Below are positions 8,263 through 17,275 of a DNA stretch of 64,000 nucleotides, piece after piece. The DNA is from Rhodococcus sp. UNC23MFCrub1.1. GTDB lineage: Bacteria > Actinomycetota > Actinomycetes > Mycobacteriales > Mycobacteriaceae. Below the pieces are notes generated by a model, which saw only the letters and a list, made by a program, of their open reading frames with translations, was not told the origin of the DNA and did not search any database. The first letter of the stretch is position 1, and every line of letters starts with the position of its first letter. The position numbers were made by a program, and so were the translations under genes. The stretch spans positions 124,001 through 188,000 of the forward strand of contig NZ_JMLQ01000003.1 of the NCBI RefSeq assembly GCF_000686025.1. The letters are read 5' to 3'.

Positions 8263-9567
8263 GTGCGTACACCCGAACCGTCCGGCGTCCGCCGCACGGT
8301 GTTGCCGGGCGGCGTCCGAGTCGTCACGGAGTTCGTTCCCGGCGTGCGGTCCGCCTCGGTCGGCGTCTGGGTCGCCGTCGGTTCGCGCGACGAGGGCCGC
8401 ACCGTCGCCGGTGCCGCGCACTTCCTCGAGCACCTGCTGTTCAAGGCCACCCCCACCCGTACGGCTCTGGACATCGCGCAGGTGATGGACGGAGTCGGCG
8501 GCGAGCTCAACGCGTTCACGTCCAAGGAGCACACGTGCTTCTACGCGCACGTGCTCGACGAGGACCTGCACCTCGGACTCGACCTGGTGGCGGACGTGGT
8601 GCTCCGCGGTCGCTGCCGCGCCGAGGACGTCGATGTCGAACGCCAGGTGGTGCTCGAGGAGATCTCGATGCGCGACGACGACCCCGAGGACCTGCTCGGT
8701 GACGCCTTCCTCACCGCGCTGTTCGGTGACCACCCCATCGGTCGTCCCGTCATCGGATCGGTGGAGTCCATCGAGTCCATGACGCGGAATCAGCTGCACT
8801 CGTTCCACACTCGGCGCTACACCCCGCCGCGCATGGTGGTGGCGGTCGCCGGCAACGTCGACCACGACGACGTGGTGGCGGGGGTCCGTCGCAGTTTCGC
8901 CGACCGGATCGCCGGTGCCGCCGAACCGGCACCGCGGCGTGGGGGAGCGGGCCGCATCACCGCGCGCCCGGCCCTGAGCCTGACGACGCGGGACAGTGAA
9001 CAGGCGCACCTGTGCCTGGGCGTGCGGGCGTTCGGACGCCACGAGGGTCATCGGTGGGCGTTGTCGGTTCTGAACACCGCCATCGGTGGAGGGCTCAGTT
9101 CGCGTCTGTTCCAAGAGATCCGGGAGGAGCGCGGTCTCGCGTACTCGGTGTACTCGTCGGTGGACACGTTCTCCGACACGGGTGCGTTCTCGGTGTACGC
9201 CGGATGCCAGCCCGAGAATCTCGGCGAGGTCACCTCGGTGATCCGCGACGTGCTCGCGTCGGTGGCCACCGACGGCATCACAGACGCGGAGTGCGCTCGC
9301 GCGAAGGGGAGCATGCGCGGGGGACTGGTTCTCGGACTGGAGGATTCCGGATCGAGAATGAACCGGATCGGTCGCAGCGAGCTCAACTACGGCGACCACA
9401 GGTCGGTGGAGGAGACGCTCGCGCGCATCGATCAGGTGACCAACGACGAGGTCCGCGACGTCGCCCGGACCCTGCTGGCGCGGCCCATGGCGGCCGCCGT
9501 GGTCGGGCCGTTCTCGAAGGTGACGAAGCTCCCGGCCTCGGTACGCGGAGCCGTGGCCGGGAGCTGA
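8263..9567 (+). CDS. pepR: M16-family zinc peptidase (PepR-like)
   Basis: A processing-type metallopeptidase of about 434 residues, related to mycobacterial PepR (Rv2782c), which also follows pnp. The inverted zinc motif HFLEH lies in GAAHFLEHLLFK, with the downstream glutamate region VERQVVLEEISMRDDDPED. The C-terminal half carries GGGLSSRLFQEIREERGLAYSVYS. The start is uncertain. GTG 8263 is the only standard start before the conserved region. The frame stays open back into pnp, and a CTG at 8194, 6 nt after a GAGG run and overlapping the pnp stop, would add 23 residues. It is convergent with the next gene, 6 nt away. Confidence 0.87.
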   Translation: MRTPEPSGVRRTVLPGGVRVVTEFVPGVRSASVGVWVAVGSRDEGRTVAGAAHFLEHLLFKATPTRTALDIAQVMDGVGGELNAFTSKEHTCFYAHVLDEDLHLGLDLVADVVLRGRCRAEDVDVERQVVLEEISMRDDDPEDLLGDAFLTALFGDHPIGRPVIGSVESIESMTRNQLHSFHTRRYTPPRMVVAVAGNVDHDDVVAGVRRSFADRIAGAAEPAPRRGGAGRITARPALSLTTRDSEQAHLCLGVRAFGRHEGHRWALSVLNTAIGGGLSSRLFQEIREERGLAYSVYSSVDTFSDTGAFSVYAGCQPENLGEVTSVIRDVLASVATDGITDAECARAKGSMRGGLVLGLEDSGSRMNRIGRSELNYGDHRSVEETLARIDQVTNDEVRDVARTLLARPMAAAVVGPFSKVTKLPASVRGAVAGS

Positions 9568-9573
9568 GGCGTC

Positions 9574-10656
9574 TCAGGCCAGGTGAACGGTGGCCATGGC
9601 CTTGTGGCCGAGGATGCGCTTGCCCTTGTAGCGGGCGTCGATGGAGACCACCGCAGTCCGGGTCGCCTCGTCCTTCGACTTCACCGTGCCGTCGATGACG
9701 ATCTCCGACTTGGACACCGGGTCGACCATGACGGGGCTGGTGAAGCGCACGGTGCAGTCCTTCAGGGCACCCGGGTCGCCGAGCCACTCGGACACGAAGC
9801 CGGTGCCGAGGCCCATGGTGAGCATGCCGTGGGCGACGACGGTGTCGAGCTCGAGCAGCGACGCGAAGTGGTCGCTCCAGTGCACGGGGTTGTTGTCGCC
9901 GACCACGCCCGCGTAGTTCACGAGATCGCCGCGCGAGAGCAGCACCGTCCTGGTGGGCAGTGCGTCGCCGACCGCCACGTCCTCGAAGCGCCGACGGGCA
10001 TGGCCGGTGTGCGGGACGACGACGGGCGGGGCGTAGACCGTCTCGAGGTCGTCACCGCCGGGATTGACGTCGGCCACCTCGTCGGAGGTGGACAGGGTGA
10101 ACATGCCGTTCATGACCATGCCGCGCGCGACGTCCGCGATGCTGTCGTCGCCGTCGTCGGCGCGCCCGATGAGCAGTGTGGTGTACGTGATCTGCGCCAG
10201 CTCGTTGCGCTGGTTGGTGATGACGGTCTTGGTCACCATCATGTCGCGGCCGACGACCGTGCGGAAGGAGTCGAGCGAGACGTCGGACGTGAGCCGGTCG
10301 CCCGCCAGGATCGGCGCGAAGTACTCGGCATGCTGGTCGGTCTGCAGCATCCGGCTGAGGTCGTATCCGGTGGCGATGCGCTCGAGCAGCTTCTGCTGGG
10401 CGATGATGCCGACCAGCGAGAAGAACGTGGGCGGCGCCATCAGCGCCGGATAGCCGACCTCGAGTGCGCCCTCCTCGGTCCAGTGGACCGGATGGAAGTC
10501 GCGGACGGCTTTCGCGTACTCCCGCACCTTCTCGCGGCCGACCTCGTAGTAGTCGTCGGCGCGGTAGTGGTAGCCCACCATGTCCAGCGCATGCTGCGCC
10601 GGGTCGAACGTGGTGTCGCTCGCGACGGCGTCGGTGGCCAGGATCTCGGCAGTCAT
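9574..10656 (-). CDS. Fused (3R)-hydroxyacyl-ACP dehydratase, HadA/HadB type (double MaoC)
   Basis: A 360-residue protein with two hot-dog domains. The N-terminal half resembles HadA/MaoC-N, and the C-terminal half is a MaoC hydratase with VGDNNPVHWSDHFA. Both halves keep the Asp-x4-His spacing: D53/H58 and D254/H259. In mycobacteria HadA and HadB are separate subunits dehydrating 3-hydroxyacyl chains in FAS-II mycolate elongation; a single fused chain is known in Rhodococcus-type genomes. The role here is inferred from that family. The gene stands alone, convergent with pepR. Its ATG has a TAGGTT -10 box 6 nt upstream. Confidence 0.8.
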   Translation of the reverse strand: MTAEILATDAVASDTTFDPAQHALDMVGYHYRADDYYEVGREKVREYAKAVRDFHPVHWTEEGALEVGYPALMAPPTFFSLVGIIAQQKLLERIATGYDLSRMLQTDQHAEYFAPILAGDRLTSDVSLDSFRTVVGRDMMVTKTVITNQRNELAQITYTTLLIGRADDGDDSIADVARGMVMNGMFTLSTSDEVADVNPGGDDLETVYAPPVVVPHTGHARRRFEDVAVGDALPTRTVLLSRGDLVNYAGVVGDNNPVHWSDHFASLLELDTVVAHGMLTMGLGTGFVSEWLGDPGALKDCTVRFTSPVMVDPVSKSEIVIDGTVKSKDEATRTAVVSIDARYKGKRILGHKAMATVHLA

Positions 10657-10662
10657 GACGGC

Positions 10663-10668
10663 AACCTA
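10663..10668 (-). promoter_or_regulatory. -10 box of the HadAB-like gene (leaderless)
   Basis: TAGGTT on the minus strand ends 6 nt before the ATG at 10656. The 120-nt gap to the upstream reductase gene holds this promoter and little else recognisable. Confidence 0.5.
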
Positions 10669-10776
10669 TCCCCGGCGACGAGCGCTGTGCAGTGCCAACG
10701 GAGTTCTCCGGGCTGATCACAGAAAAGCAACTTCGAGTTTGTTATACGCACCCAATGCTGATCGGCATGCGGAGAA

Positions 10777-11946
10777 TCAGGCCCCGAGGCTCTTCCTCAT
10801 CCTGGTGAACGATCGGGCGTTGTTCATCGCCAGGACGGCGACGACGTCGTCCGCTCGCTCGTACACGGCGACGAACGAGCCGGCCTCCGGGTCGCCCTCG
10901 ACCACGCGCACCGAATCGGTCGACTGGCGACGGCCGGCGAACTGGATGCGAGAGCCGTACTGGTCCGACCAGAAGTACGGAACACCGGACGGCGCGGGCT
11001 GCGCCCCCACGATCGACCGCGCCACTCGCCGAGCCTGGGTGACCGCGTGCGACCAGTGTTCGCTGCGGTGGTGGTCCTGCAGCACCTCGTCGAACGCGCG
11101 AGCGCAGTCCCCGATCGCGTAGACGCCCGGAACGGTGGTGCGGCACTGCGCGTCGGTGACGAAACCGCCGTCGATGGCGAGGCCGGACGCTGCCGCCCAC
11201 TCCGTGTTGGGGATCGATCCGATTCCGATCACCACGACGTCGGCGGGCAGTACCGTCCCGTCCCCGAGCAGGACGGAGGTGACGGCCCCGTCGCGGCCCT
11301 CGAGAGAGTCGACGGCGGCGCCGAGCAGGAGGGTCACGCCGTTCGCACGATGCAGATCGACGCAGACCTCCGCCATCGTCAGGCCGAGCGGGCCGGACAG
11401 GGGAGCGGTGGACGCCTCGACGATGGTGACGGAGATGCCGAGGCCGGCGGCCGTGGAGGCCACCTCGGCTCCGATGAATCCCGCGCCGATCACCACCATG
11501 GTGGTCGCCGTGGCCAGCGACGAGCGCAGTGCGGCGGCGTCGTCCAACGTGCGCAGCGTGTGAACGCCGCGGAGGTCGTCGGCGCCGAGCAGGGTCCGTG
11601 CGCGCGCGCCGGTCGCGATGACGACGACGTCGGCACTCACCTCCCGCCCGTCCGCGAGCTCCACGCTCCGCCCGGTCATGCCGACAGCCGGTGTCCCGAG
11701 CACCCAGTCGACGTCGAGCGCATCGGGTTCGGGAACGAGCCACGGGTCGGGAGCCGATCCCTGCAGGAAGGCCTTGGAGAGGGGCGGGCGATCGTACGGC
11801 AGGTGGGGCTCGTCGCCGACGACGGTGACGCGACCCGTGAACCCGTCCTCGCGGAGAGCGGTCGCGACGGTCGAGCCCGCGAGCGACGCCCCGACGACCA
11901 GGACGGAGTCCACCGTCTCGACGTCGGGCCTGTCGGGGGTCGTCAC
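10777..11946 (-). CDS. FAD-dependent ferredoxin reductase (Rieske oxygenase electron-transfer component)
   Basis: A 389-residue NAD(P)H:ferredoxin reductase of the oxygenase-coupled class. The N-terminal FAD motif is VLVVGASLAGSTVATAL, followed by PYDRPPLSK. The NAD(P)H site is VVIGAGFIGAEVAS near residue 150, and GVYAIGDCA marks the FAD-binding C-terminal end. It follows the Rieske ferredoxin gene with a 4-nt GTGA overlap, so they form one leftward operon divergent from the betaine operon. The likely job is to pass electrons from NAD(P)H through the ferredoxin to the Rieske monooxygenase at 16095; this partnership is inferred from context. Confidence 0.88.
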   Translation of the reverse strand: MTTPDRPDVETVDSVLVVGASLAGSTVATALREDGFTGRVTVVGDEPHLPYDRPPLSKAFLQGSAPDPWLVPEPDALDVDWVLGTPAVGMTGRSVELADGREVSADVVVIATGARARTLLGADDLRGVHTLRTLDDAAALRSSLATATTMVVIGAGFIGAEVASTAAGLGISVTIVEASTAPLSGPLGLTMAEVCVDLHRANGVTLLLGAAVDSLEGRDGAVTSVLLGDGTVLPADVVVIGIGSIPNTEWAAASGLAIDGGFVTDAQCRTTVPGVYAIGDCARAFDEVLQDHHRSEHWSHAVTQARRVARSIVGAQPAPSGVPYFWSDQYGSRIQFAGRRQSTDSVRVVEGDPEAGSFVAVYERADDVVAVLAMNNARSFTRMRKSLGA

Positions 11947-12272
11947 GAGCCGGGGAGGTCGAGCACGACCGCGCCGTCGACGACGTGCACCGCATAGGTT
12001 CGAACGGGAGTCTTCGCCGGTGTGCCCGAGGGCGCGCCGGTCCGCAGATCGAAGCACGACTCGTGGAGCGGGCACTCGACCGCGCAGTTCTCCACCCATC
12101 CGTCGGCGAGCGAGGCGTCCTGGTGTGTGCACGTGTCGTCGATCGCGAAGAGGCCCTCCTCGGTGTGGAAGACGGAGATCGCGGTGTGACCCGGCGGGGT
12201 GACGGTGGCGACCTCGCCGACGGGGAGGGCCGATGCGGAGCAGACGGCGACGCGATGAACGGTGTCCGGCAT
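11943..12272 (-). CDS. Rieske-type [2Fe-2S] ferredoxin
   Basis: A 109-residue soluble Rieske ferredoxin. Cluster ligands are visible as CTH near residue 45 and CPLH about 18 residues later, a CxH...CxxH pattern. Size and fold match electron-carrier ferredoxins of ring-hydroxylating and demethylating oxygenases. The ATG at 12272 is preceded by a strong GGGAGG site. It is the first gene of the leftward transcript with the reductase. The palindrome at 12297-12313 sits 25 nt before its start, so it is probably co-regulated with the divergent dimethylglycine oxidase operon. Confidence 0.9.
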   Translation of the reverse strand: MPDTVHRVAVCSASALPVGEVATVTPPGHTAISVFHTEEGLFAIDDTCTHQDASLADGWVENCAVECPLHESCFDLRTGAPSGTPAKTPVRTYAVHVVDGAVVLDLPGS

Positions 12273-12296
12273 GATGCCTCCCGCAAGTGTGACGGT

Positions 12297-12313
12297 GTTG
12301 CGTCGATCGCAAC
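12297..12313. promoter_or_regulatory. Operator copy 1, GTTGCG-N5-CGCAAC
   Basis: A perfect 6-bp inverted repeat with a 5-bp centre (TCGAT), 25 bp before the Rieske ferredoxin start. A CGCAAC half-site lies at 12327-12332. A possible minus-strand promoter (TTGACG at 12357-12362, CATCCT at 12333-12338, 18-bp spacer) lies just upstream, so bound repressor would block it. Confidence 0.6.
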
Positions 12314-12398
12314 TGTGATCGATCTGCGCAACAGGATGCACCAGGACGATCCACCACGTCAATCGCTGCACCGGTGTGTCGAACCACAGCGTGCCGGG

Positions 12399-12404
12399 TT
12401 GACA
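12399..12404 (+). promoter_or_regulatory. Possible -35 box for the dimethylglycine oxidase operon
   Basis: TTGACA matches the -35 consensus exactly. The best -10 at 17-bp spacing (GAGTCT) is poor, so this is tentative. The half-site GTTGCG at 12430-12435 and operator copy 2 lie downstream of it. Confidence 0.25.
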
Positions 12405-12448
12405 GCCCGGCCCGGGGCGTCGAGTCTGTGTTGCGTAAACCACCCATC

Positions 12449-12465
12449 GTTGCGCTGATCGCAAC
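12449..12465. promoter_or_regulatory. Operator copy 2, GTTGCG-N5-CGCAAC
   Basis: The second perfect copy of the same palindrome (centre CTGAT), 19 bp before the dimethylglycine oxidase start at 12485. Having one copy in front of each divergent transcript argues for one shared regulator, most simply the IclR protein at 23808. Confidence 0.6.
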
Positions 12466-12484
12466 AGGTCCCAGGGGGACGCTC

Positions 12485-14959
12485 GTGACACCTCGTATCG
12501 TCGTCATCGGCGCCGGCATCGTCGGGACCTCCCTGGCGGACGAACTGACCGCCCGTGGGTGGACTGACGTCACCGTGCTCGACCAGGGGCCGCTGTTCTC
12601 CACCGGCGGATCCACCTCGCACGCCCCCGGGCTGGTGTTCCAGACGAATCCCTCGCGCTCCATGGCCCACTTCGCGGCCTACACGGCCGACAAGTTCCGC
12701 GCACTCACGCACGACGACGGGCCGTGCTTCGACACGCTCGGCGGCCTCGAGATCGCGACGACCGAAGCTCGGTGGACGGATCTGCAACGCAAGGCCGGGT
12801 GGGCGCGCTCGTGGGGCATCGAGGGACAGCTCGTCGACGCCGCGGCCGCAGCGGCTCTGCACCCGCTCGTGGACCCGGACGTCGTGCTCGGCGCGTTCCA
12901 CACTCCGAGCGACGGTCTCGCCCGGGCGGTGCGGGCCGCCGAGATGCAGGCGCGTGCGGCGCAGGCCCGCGGGGCGGTGTTCCGGGGGGACAGTCCGGTG
13001 ACCGAGATCCTCCAGGCGAGTGGACGTGTGACGGGAGTGCGGACCCCGCACGGCGACGTGCCGGCGGACATCGTCGTGTCGGCCGCGGGCTTCTGGGGTG
13101 CCGAGCTCGGGCGCACGGTGGGACTCACGGTTCCCCTGGTCCCGATGGCGCACCAGTACGCCTACACCGGACAGATCGAGGCGCTGGTCGGCCGGAACAC
13201 CGGTGCGACGGACGCGAGTCTGCCGATCCTTCGTCACCAGGACGGCGACCTCTACTACCGGGAGCACGGGGATCGTCTCGGTATCGGCTACTACGGCCAC
13301 GACCCGATGCCCGCGGACATGGGCGCGCTGTCGTGGGACGCGGACGGTGACGCGTCGTCCGTGGCGCCCGCACCGATGCCGTCGATGCTGCCGTTCACCG
13401 AGGACGATTTCGCGCCGGCCTGGCGTGAGTCCGCGAGAGTGCTTCCGGCGCTGCGGGAGTCGAAGGTCGAATCCGGATTCAACGGCATCTTCTCCTTCAC
13501 TCCCGACGGTCACTCGATCGTCGGGGAGCACCGGGATCTGGCCGGCTTCTGGGTGGCGGAGGCGGTGTGGGTGACGCACTCCGCCGGTATCGCGCGCGCT
13601 CTCGCCCAGACCCTGATCGACGGCGCCTCGGAGATCGACCTCCACGAGTCCGATCTGTATCGCTTCGAATCGGTCGAGCGCAGTCCCGCCTTCATCGCCG
13701 CCACCAGCGCCCAGGCGTTCGTGGAGGTGTACGACATCGTGCACCCCCGCCAGCAGCGCACGGCGCTGCGAGGACTGCGGCGCAGCCCGTTCCACGCCGC
13801 GGAGGTCGCGCTGGACGCCCGCTTCGTCCAGGGCGGAGGCTGGGAGCGCCCCGCCTGGTACGAGAGCAACGCGGGCGAACTCGCGGCGCTCCTCGAGACC
13901 GGGTTCCACCTTCCGGTCCGCGACGAGTGGTCCGCGCGTCACTTCTCCGACATCGCCGTGGCCGAGGCCGCGGTGACGCGGAGCCGGGTCGCGATGTACG
14001 ACATGACACCGCTCACCCGGTACGACGTGGAGGGACCCGGCGCAGCCCACTTCCTGCAGCACCTCACCACCAACGACGTGGACACCGCGATCGGCCGTGT
14101 CACCTACACGCTGATGCTCGACGAGAGAGGCGGGATCCGCAGCGACCTCACGGTCGCGCGACTCGGCGCCGATCACTATCGCGTCGGAGCGAACGGTCCA
14201 CTCGACCTCGATGCGATGCTGCGCCGCGCCAGGGCGGGAACGCCCGACGGTCCGGTGACGGTGCGGGACGTCACCGGAGCGACGTGTTGTGTCGGAGTGT
14301 GGGGTCCCCGTGCCCGCGCGATGGTGGCACCGCTGGCCGACGCGGACCTCGGACACAAGGCCTTCGGCTACTTCCGCGCCGTGCGGACGTACCTCGGTGC
14401 GATTCCCGTGATCATGATGCGGGTGTCGTACGTCGGCGAACTCGGGTGGGAGATCTACACCGACGCCGAGTACGGCGGCGCCCTGTGGGACCTGTTGTGG
14501 GAGGCCGGGTCCGACCACGGGGTGATCGCTGCCGGCCGGCTCGCGTTCGACAGCCTGCGACTCGAGAAGGGGTACCGCGCGTGGGGGCACGACATGACCT
14601 CCGAGGACATCCCGGCCGACGCGGGCGTCGAGTTCGCCGTCAAAGGCGCCACGGACTTCGTCGGTCGGTCGGCCCTGGCCGCTCGGCCCGCGACGCGACG
14701 GCTGCGGACCCTCGTGTTCGACGACCCGGACGCCGTGGTGCTCGGGAAGGAGCCGGTCTCGCTCGACGGCACGGTCGTCGGGTACGTCACGAGCGCGGGA
14801 TGGTCGGCGACCCTCGGGCGGTGCGTCGCGTACGCCTGGCTTCCGCTGGACACTCCACTCGGCACCGCGGTGTCGGTGACCTACTTCGCCGCCGCACTGG
14901 GTGCGACGGTGTCCGACGACGCGGTCGTCGATCCCGCCGGACAGCTGATCAGGAGATGA
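12485..14959 (+). CDS. Dimethylglycine oxidase (FAD / folate-binding, GcvT-fused)
   Basis: An 824-residue two-part enzyme that oxidatively demethylates N,N-dimethylglycine to sarcosine, making H2O2 and passing the methyl carbon to tetrahydrofolate. The N-terminal DAO fold has [30 protein letters not shown] contains the histidine that carries covalent FAD in the family. The C-terminal half (from about residue 430) is a GcvT/aminomethyltransferase domain with [17 protein letters not shown] and [15 protein letters not shown]. Colinearity and length agree closely with Arthrobacter globiformis dimethylglycine oxidase as remembered. GTG 12485 is chosen because AGGGGGA lies just upstream and the FAD motif follows at once. 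Confidence 0.92.
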   Translation: MTPRIVVIGAGIVGTSLADELTARGWTDVTVLDQGPLFSTGGSTSHAPGLVFQTNPSRSMAHFAAYTADKFRALTHDDGPCFDTLGGLEIATTEARWTDLQRKAGWARSWGIEGQLVDAAAAAALHPLVDPDVVLGAFHTPSDGLARAVRAAEMQARAAQARGAVFRGDSPVTEILQASGRVTGVRTPHGDVPADIVVSAAGFWGAELGRTVGLTVPLVPMAHQYAYTGQIEALVGRNTGATDASLPILRHQDGDLYYREHGDRLGIGYYGHDPMPADMGALSWDADGDASSVAPAPMPSMLPFTEDDFAPAWRESARVLPALRESKVESGFNGIFSFTPDGHSIVGEHRDLAGFWVAEAVWVTHSAGIARALAQTLIDGASEIDLHESDLYRFESVERSPAFIAATSAQAFVEVYDIVHPRQQRTALRGLRRSPFHAAEVALDARFVQGGGWERPAWYESNAGELAALLETGFHLPVRDEWSARHFSDIAVAEAAVTRSRVAMYDMTPLTRYDVEGPGAAHFLQHLTTNDVDTAIGRVTYTLMLDERGGIRSDLTVARLGADHYRVGANGPLDLDAMLRRARAGTPDGPVTVRDVTGATCCVGVWGPRARAMVAPLADADLGHKAFGYFRAVRTYLGAIPVIMMRVSYVGELGWEIYTDAEYGGALWDLLWEAGSDHGVIAAGRLAFDSLRLEKGYRAWGHDMTSEDIPADAGVEFAVKGATDFVGRSALAARPATRRLRTLVFDDPDAVVLGKEPVSLDGTVVGYVTSAGWSATLGRCVAYAWLPLDTPLGTAVSVTYFAAALGATVSDDAVVDPAGQLIRR

Positions 14960-14964
14960 GCCAC

Positions 14965-16098
14965 GTGAGCTACGACGTCATCGTCATCGGACTCGGCGGC
15001 ATGGGCAGCGCCGCCGCCTTCCATCTGGCCGACCGCGGACAGCGGGTGCTGGGGCTCGAGAAATTCACTCCCGCCCACGACAAGGGATCGAGCCACGGCG
15101 GATCGCGGATCATCCGGCAGTCCTACTTCGAGGACCCGGCCTACGTCCCGCTCCTCCTGCGGTCCTACGAACTGTGGGACGAACTGAGGAGCATGTCCGG
15201 CAAAGAGGTGCATCGGATCACCGGAGGACTGTTCCTCGGGCGCGAGAGCTCGGTGACGTTCTCGGGCTCGCTGCTGGCGTCACGGCAATGGTCGCTGCCG
15301 CACGAGATCCTGGATGCCGCGCAGGTGCGCGAGGCGTTCCCCACCTTCGATCCCGACCCCGACGAGGTGGCACTGTTCGAGGCGGCCGCGGGTTTCGCGA
15401 GGCCTGAACTCACCGTTCAGGCCCATCTGGACCTCGCCGAGAACCGCGGTGCGACATTGCAGTTCGGTGAGACGGTGCTCGGCTGGGAGGAGTCGGGGGA
15501 CGGCGTCACCGTCACCACCGACAAGGGAACCCACACGGCGGGCCAGGTGGTGATCTGCCCCGGTGCCTGGGCGCCGCAGTTGCTCGAGCAGTTCGCGGTA
15601 CCGATCGTCGTCGAGCGCCAGGTACTGCACTGGTTCGGCGCGAGCGCCGGTACCGCCGCGTACGAGAACAATCCGATCTTCATCCACGAGGCCGCGGACG
15701 GTATGCAGGACTACGGGTTCCCGGCGATCGACGGTCCCGACGGCGGCGTCAAGGTGGCCTTCTTCCGCAAGGGCATCGAGTGCACGCCGGACACCATCGA
15801 CCGTACGGTGCACCCGCACGAGATCGAGGCGATGCAGACCCGGGTGCGGCAGACGGTGCCCGGCCTCGACGGGCCGAGCGTGCACTCCGCGACGTGCATG
15901 TACTCCAACACTCCGGACGAGCACTTCGTCATCGCGCGGCACCCCGACGCCACCAACGTCACCGTCGCGTGCGGGTTCTCCGGCCACGGTTTCAAGTTCG
16001 TGCCCGTCGTCGGTGAGATCCTGGCCGACCTCGCGACCACCGGGACGACCGCGCACCCCATCACCCTCTTCGATCCCCGCCGATTGGTGACCGTATGA
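14965..16098 (+). CDS. Monomeric sarcosine oxidase
   Basis: A 377-residue MSOX-type flavoenzyme converting sarcosine to glycine, formaldehyde and H2O2. The FAD motif is [33 protein letters not shown] holds the active-site His/Arg pair. [14 protein letters not shown] carries the cysteine that binds FAD covalently, and [15 protein letters not shown] is the family C-terminal motif. The N-methyltryptophan oxidase SolA is a close relative, but position between dimethylglycine oxidase and betaine monooxygenase points to sarcosine. GTG 14965 is preferred because AGGAG at 14951-14955 is 9 nt away. ATG 14956 would touch it but overlaps the upstream stop as ATGA. Confidence 0.9.
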   Translation: MSYDVIVIGLGGMGSAAAFHLADRGQRVLGLEKFTPAHDKGSSHGGSRIIRQSYFEDPAYVPLLLRSYELWDELRSMSGKEVHRITGGLFLGRESSVTFSGSLLASRQWSLPHEILDAAQVREAFPTFDPDPDEVALFEAAAGFARPELTVQAHLDLAENRGATLQFGETVLGWEESGDGVTVTTDKGTHTAGQVVICPGAWAPQLLEQFAVPIVVERQVLHWFGASAGTAAYENNPIFIHEAADGMQDYGFPAIDGPDGGVKVAFFRKGIECTPDTIDRTVHPHEIEAMQTRVRQTVPGLDGPSVHSATCMYSNTPDEHFVIARHPDATNVTVACGFSGHGFKFVPVVGEILADLATTGTTAHPITLFDPRRLVTV

Positions 16099-17252
16099 CA
16101 AGCGCCGCGCCCCGCACTCAGTCGCTGATCCCCACTCTCCCCGGATCCTGGTACACCAGCGCGGAGACGTTTCTGGCCGAGCAGGAGCACGTGTTCGAGA
16201 CGATGTGGTTCTGCGCCGTCCGCAGTGCCGATCTCTCGGCACCCGGCGCCTTCCGCCGCGTCGACGTGGGCCGCGAGAGCGTGCTGGTGGTGCGCGGGCG
16301 TGACGGGGCTCTGCGCGCGTTCCTCAACGTGTGCCGTCACCGCGGCGCACAGATCTGCACGGAGGAGTCGGGCCAGGTCAAGCGTAATCTGCAGTGTCCG
16401 TACCACGCCTGGACGTACGGGCTGGACGGGAAGCTCGTGGCCGCTCCCAATCTGTCCGCGTTGTCGGACGGGTCCGGTGCCCCGCTCGACCGTACGGAGT
16501 GGGGTCTGATCCCCGTCGCGCTCCGGGAGTGGCTCGGCTACGCGTGGCTGTGCCTTGCGGACGAGCCGCCGACCTTCGAGGACGAGGTGATCGGCGCGGT
16601 CACCGAGCGGCTCGGCGACCCGACGGCCATCGACCGGTACGACATGCCGTCTCTCGAACTCGGTCGCCGCGAGGTCTACGACGTGGCGGCCAACTGGAAG
16701 CTGATCGTCGAGAACTTCATGGAGTGCTATCACTGCGCCACGATCCACCCGGAGCTGACCGAGGTACTCCCCGAGTTCGCGGACGGGCTCGCGGCCCAGT
16801 ACTTCGTCGGCCACGGTGCGGAGTTCGGCGCGGAGATCGACGGATTCACCGTGGACGGGTCCGCGGGGTTCGGCGCCCTGCCGACGCTCTCGGAGGATCA
16901 GGACCGGCGGTACTACGCCATCACGATCAAGCCGACCGTCTTCGTCAACCTGGTTCCCGACCACGTGATCCTGCACCGCATGTACCCGGTGTCCGCGGAC
17001 CGCACCGTCGTCGAGTGCGACTGGCTGTACACGCGGGACGTCGTCGAGTCCGGCCGCGACGTCAGCCGATCGGTCGAGTTGTTCCATCGCGTCAACGTGC
17101 AGGATTTCGACGCATGTGAGCGAACCCAACCGGCGATGAGCTCACGGGCATACCGTGACGGTGGCGTTCTGGTGCCGGCCGAGCATCACATCGGGCTCTT
17201 CCACGACTGGCTGGCGGAACGCCTGCGGGAGGACGGGCGCCTGCAGGGGTGA
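16095..17252 (+). CDS. gbcA: Rieske non-heme iron oxygenase, glycine betaine monooxygenase alpha subunit
   Basis: A 385-residue oxygenase. The Rieske cluster motif is CRHRG then CPYHAW, around residues 80-102. The mononuclear iron site is [15 protein letters not shown] near residue 210, with a distal Asp in [10 protein letters not shown]. Members related to GbcA demethylate glycine betaine to dimethylglycine, releasing formaldehyde. The substrate here is inferred because the next enzyme needed, dimethylglycine oxidase, is in the same operon. Electrons would come from the divergently encoded ferredoxin and reductase. The ATG overlaps the sarcosine oxidase stop by 4 nt. Other quaternary-amine demethylases share these motifs. 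Confidence 0.85.
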   Translation: MTSAAPRTQSLIPTLPGSWYTSAETFLAEQEHVFETMWFCAVRSADLSAPGAFRRVDVGRESVLVVRGRDGALRAFLNVCRHRGAQICTEESGQVKRNLQCPYHAWTYGLDGKLVAAPNLSALSDGSGAPLDRTEWGLIPVALREWLGYAWLCLADEPPTFEDEVIGAVTERLGDPTAIDRYDMPSLELGRREVYDVAANWKLIVENFMECYHCATIHPELTEVLPEFADGLAAQYFVGHGAEFGAEIDGFTVDGSAGFGALPTLSEDQDRRYYAITIKPTVFVNLVPDHVILHRMYPVSADRTVVECDWLYTRDVVESGRDVSRSVELFHRVNVQDFDACERTQPAMSSRAYRDGGVLVPAEHHIGLFHDWLAERLREDGRLQG

Positions 17253-17275
17253 CCGATCGGTGAAAGGGTGGGGCA

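Noticed and set aside
5922-8534. 870-codon open frame on the minus strand opposite pnp
   Set aside because: It is a shadow of high-GC codon use in pnp and the M16 gene; composition is Arg/Asp/Leu-rich without any domain.
12359-14590. 743-codon minus-strand frame opposite the dimethylglycine oxidase gene
   Set aside because: The plus strand encodes a full-length enzyme with all motifs; the minus frame has no motif and no start signals.
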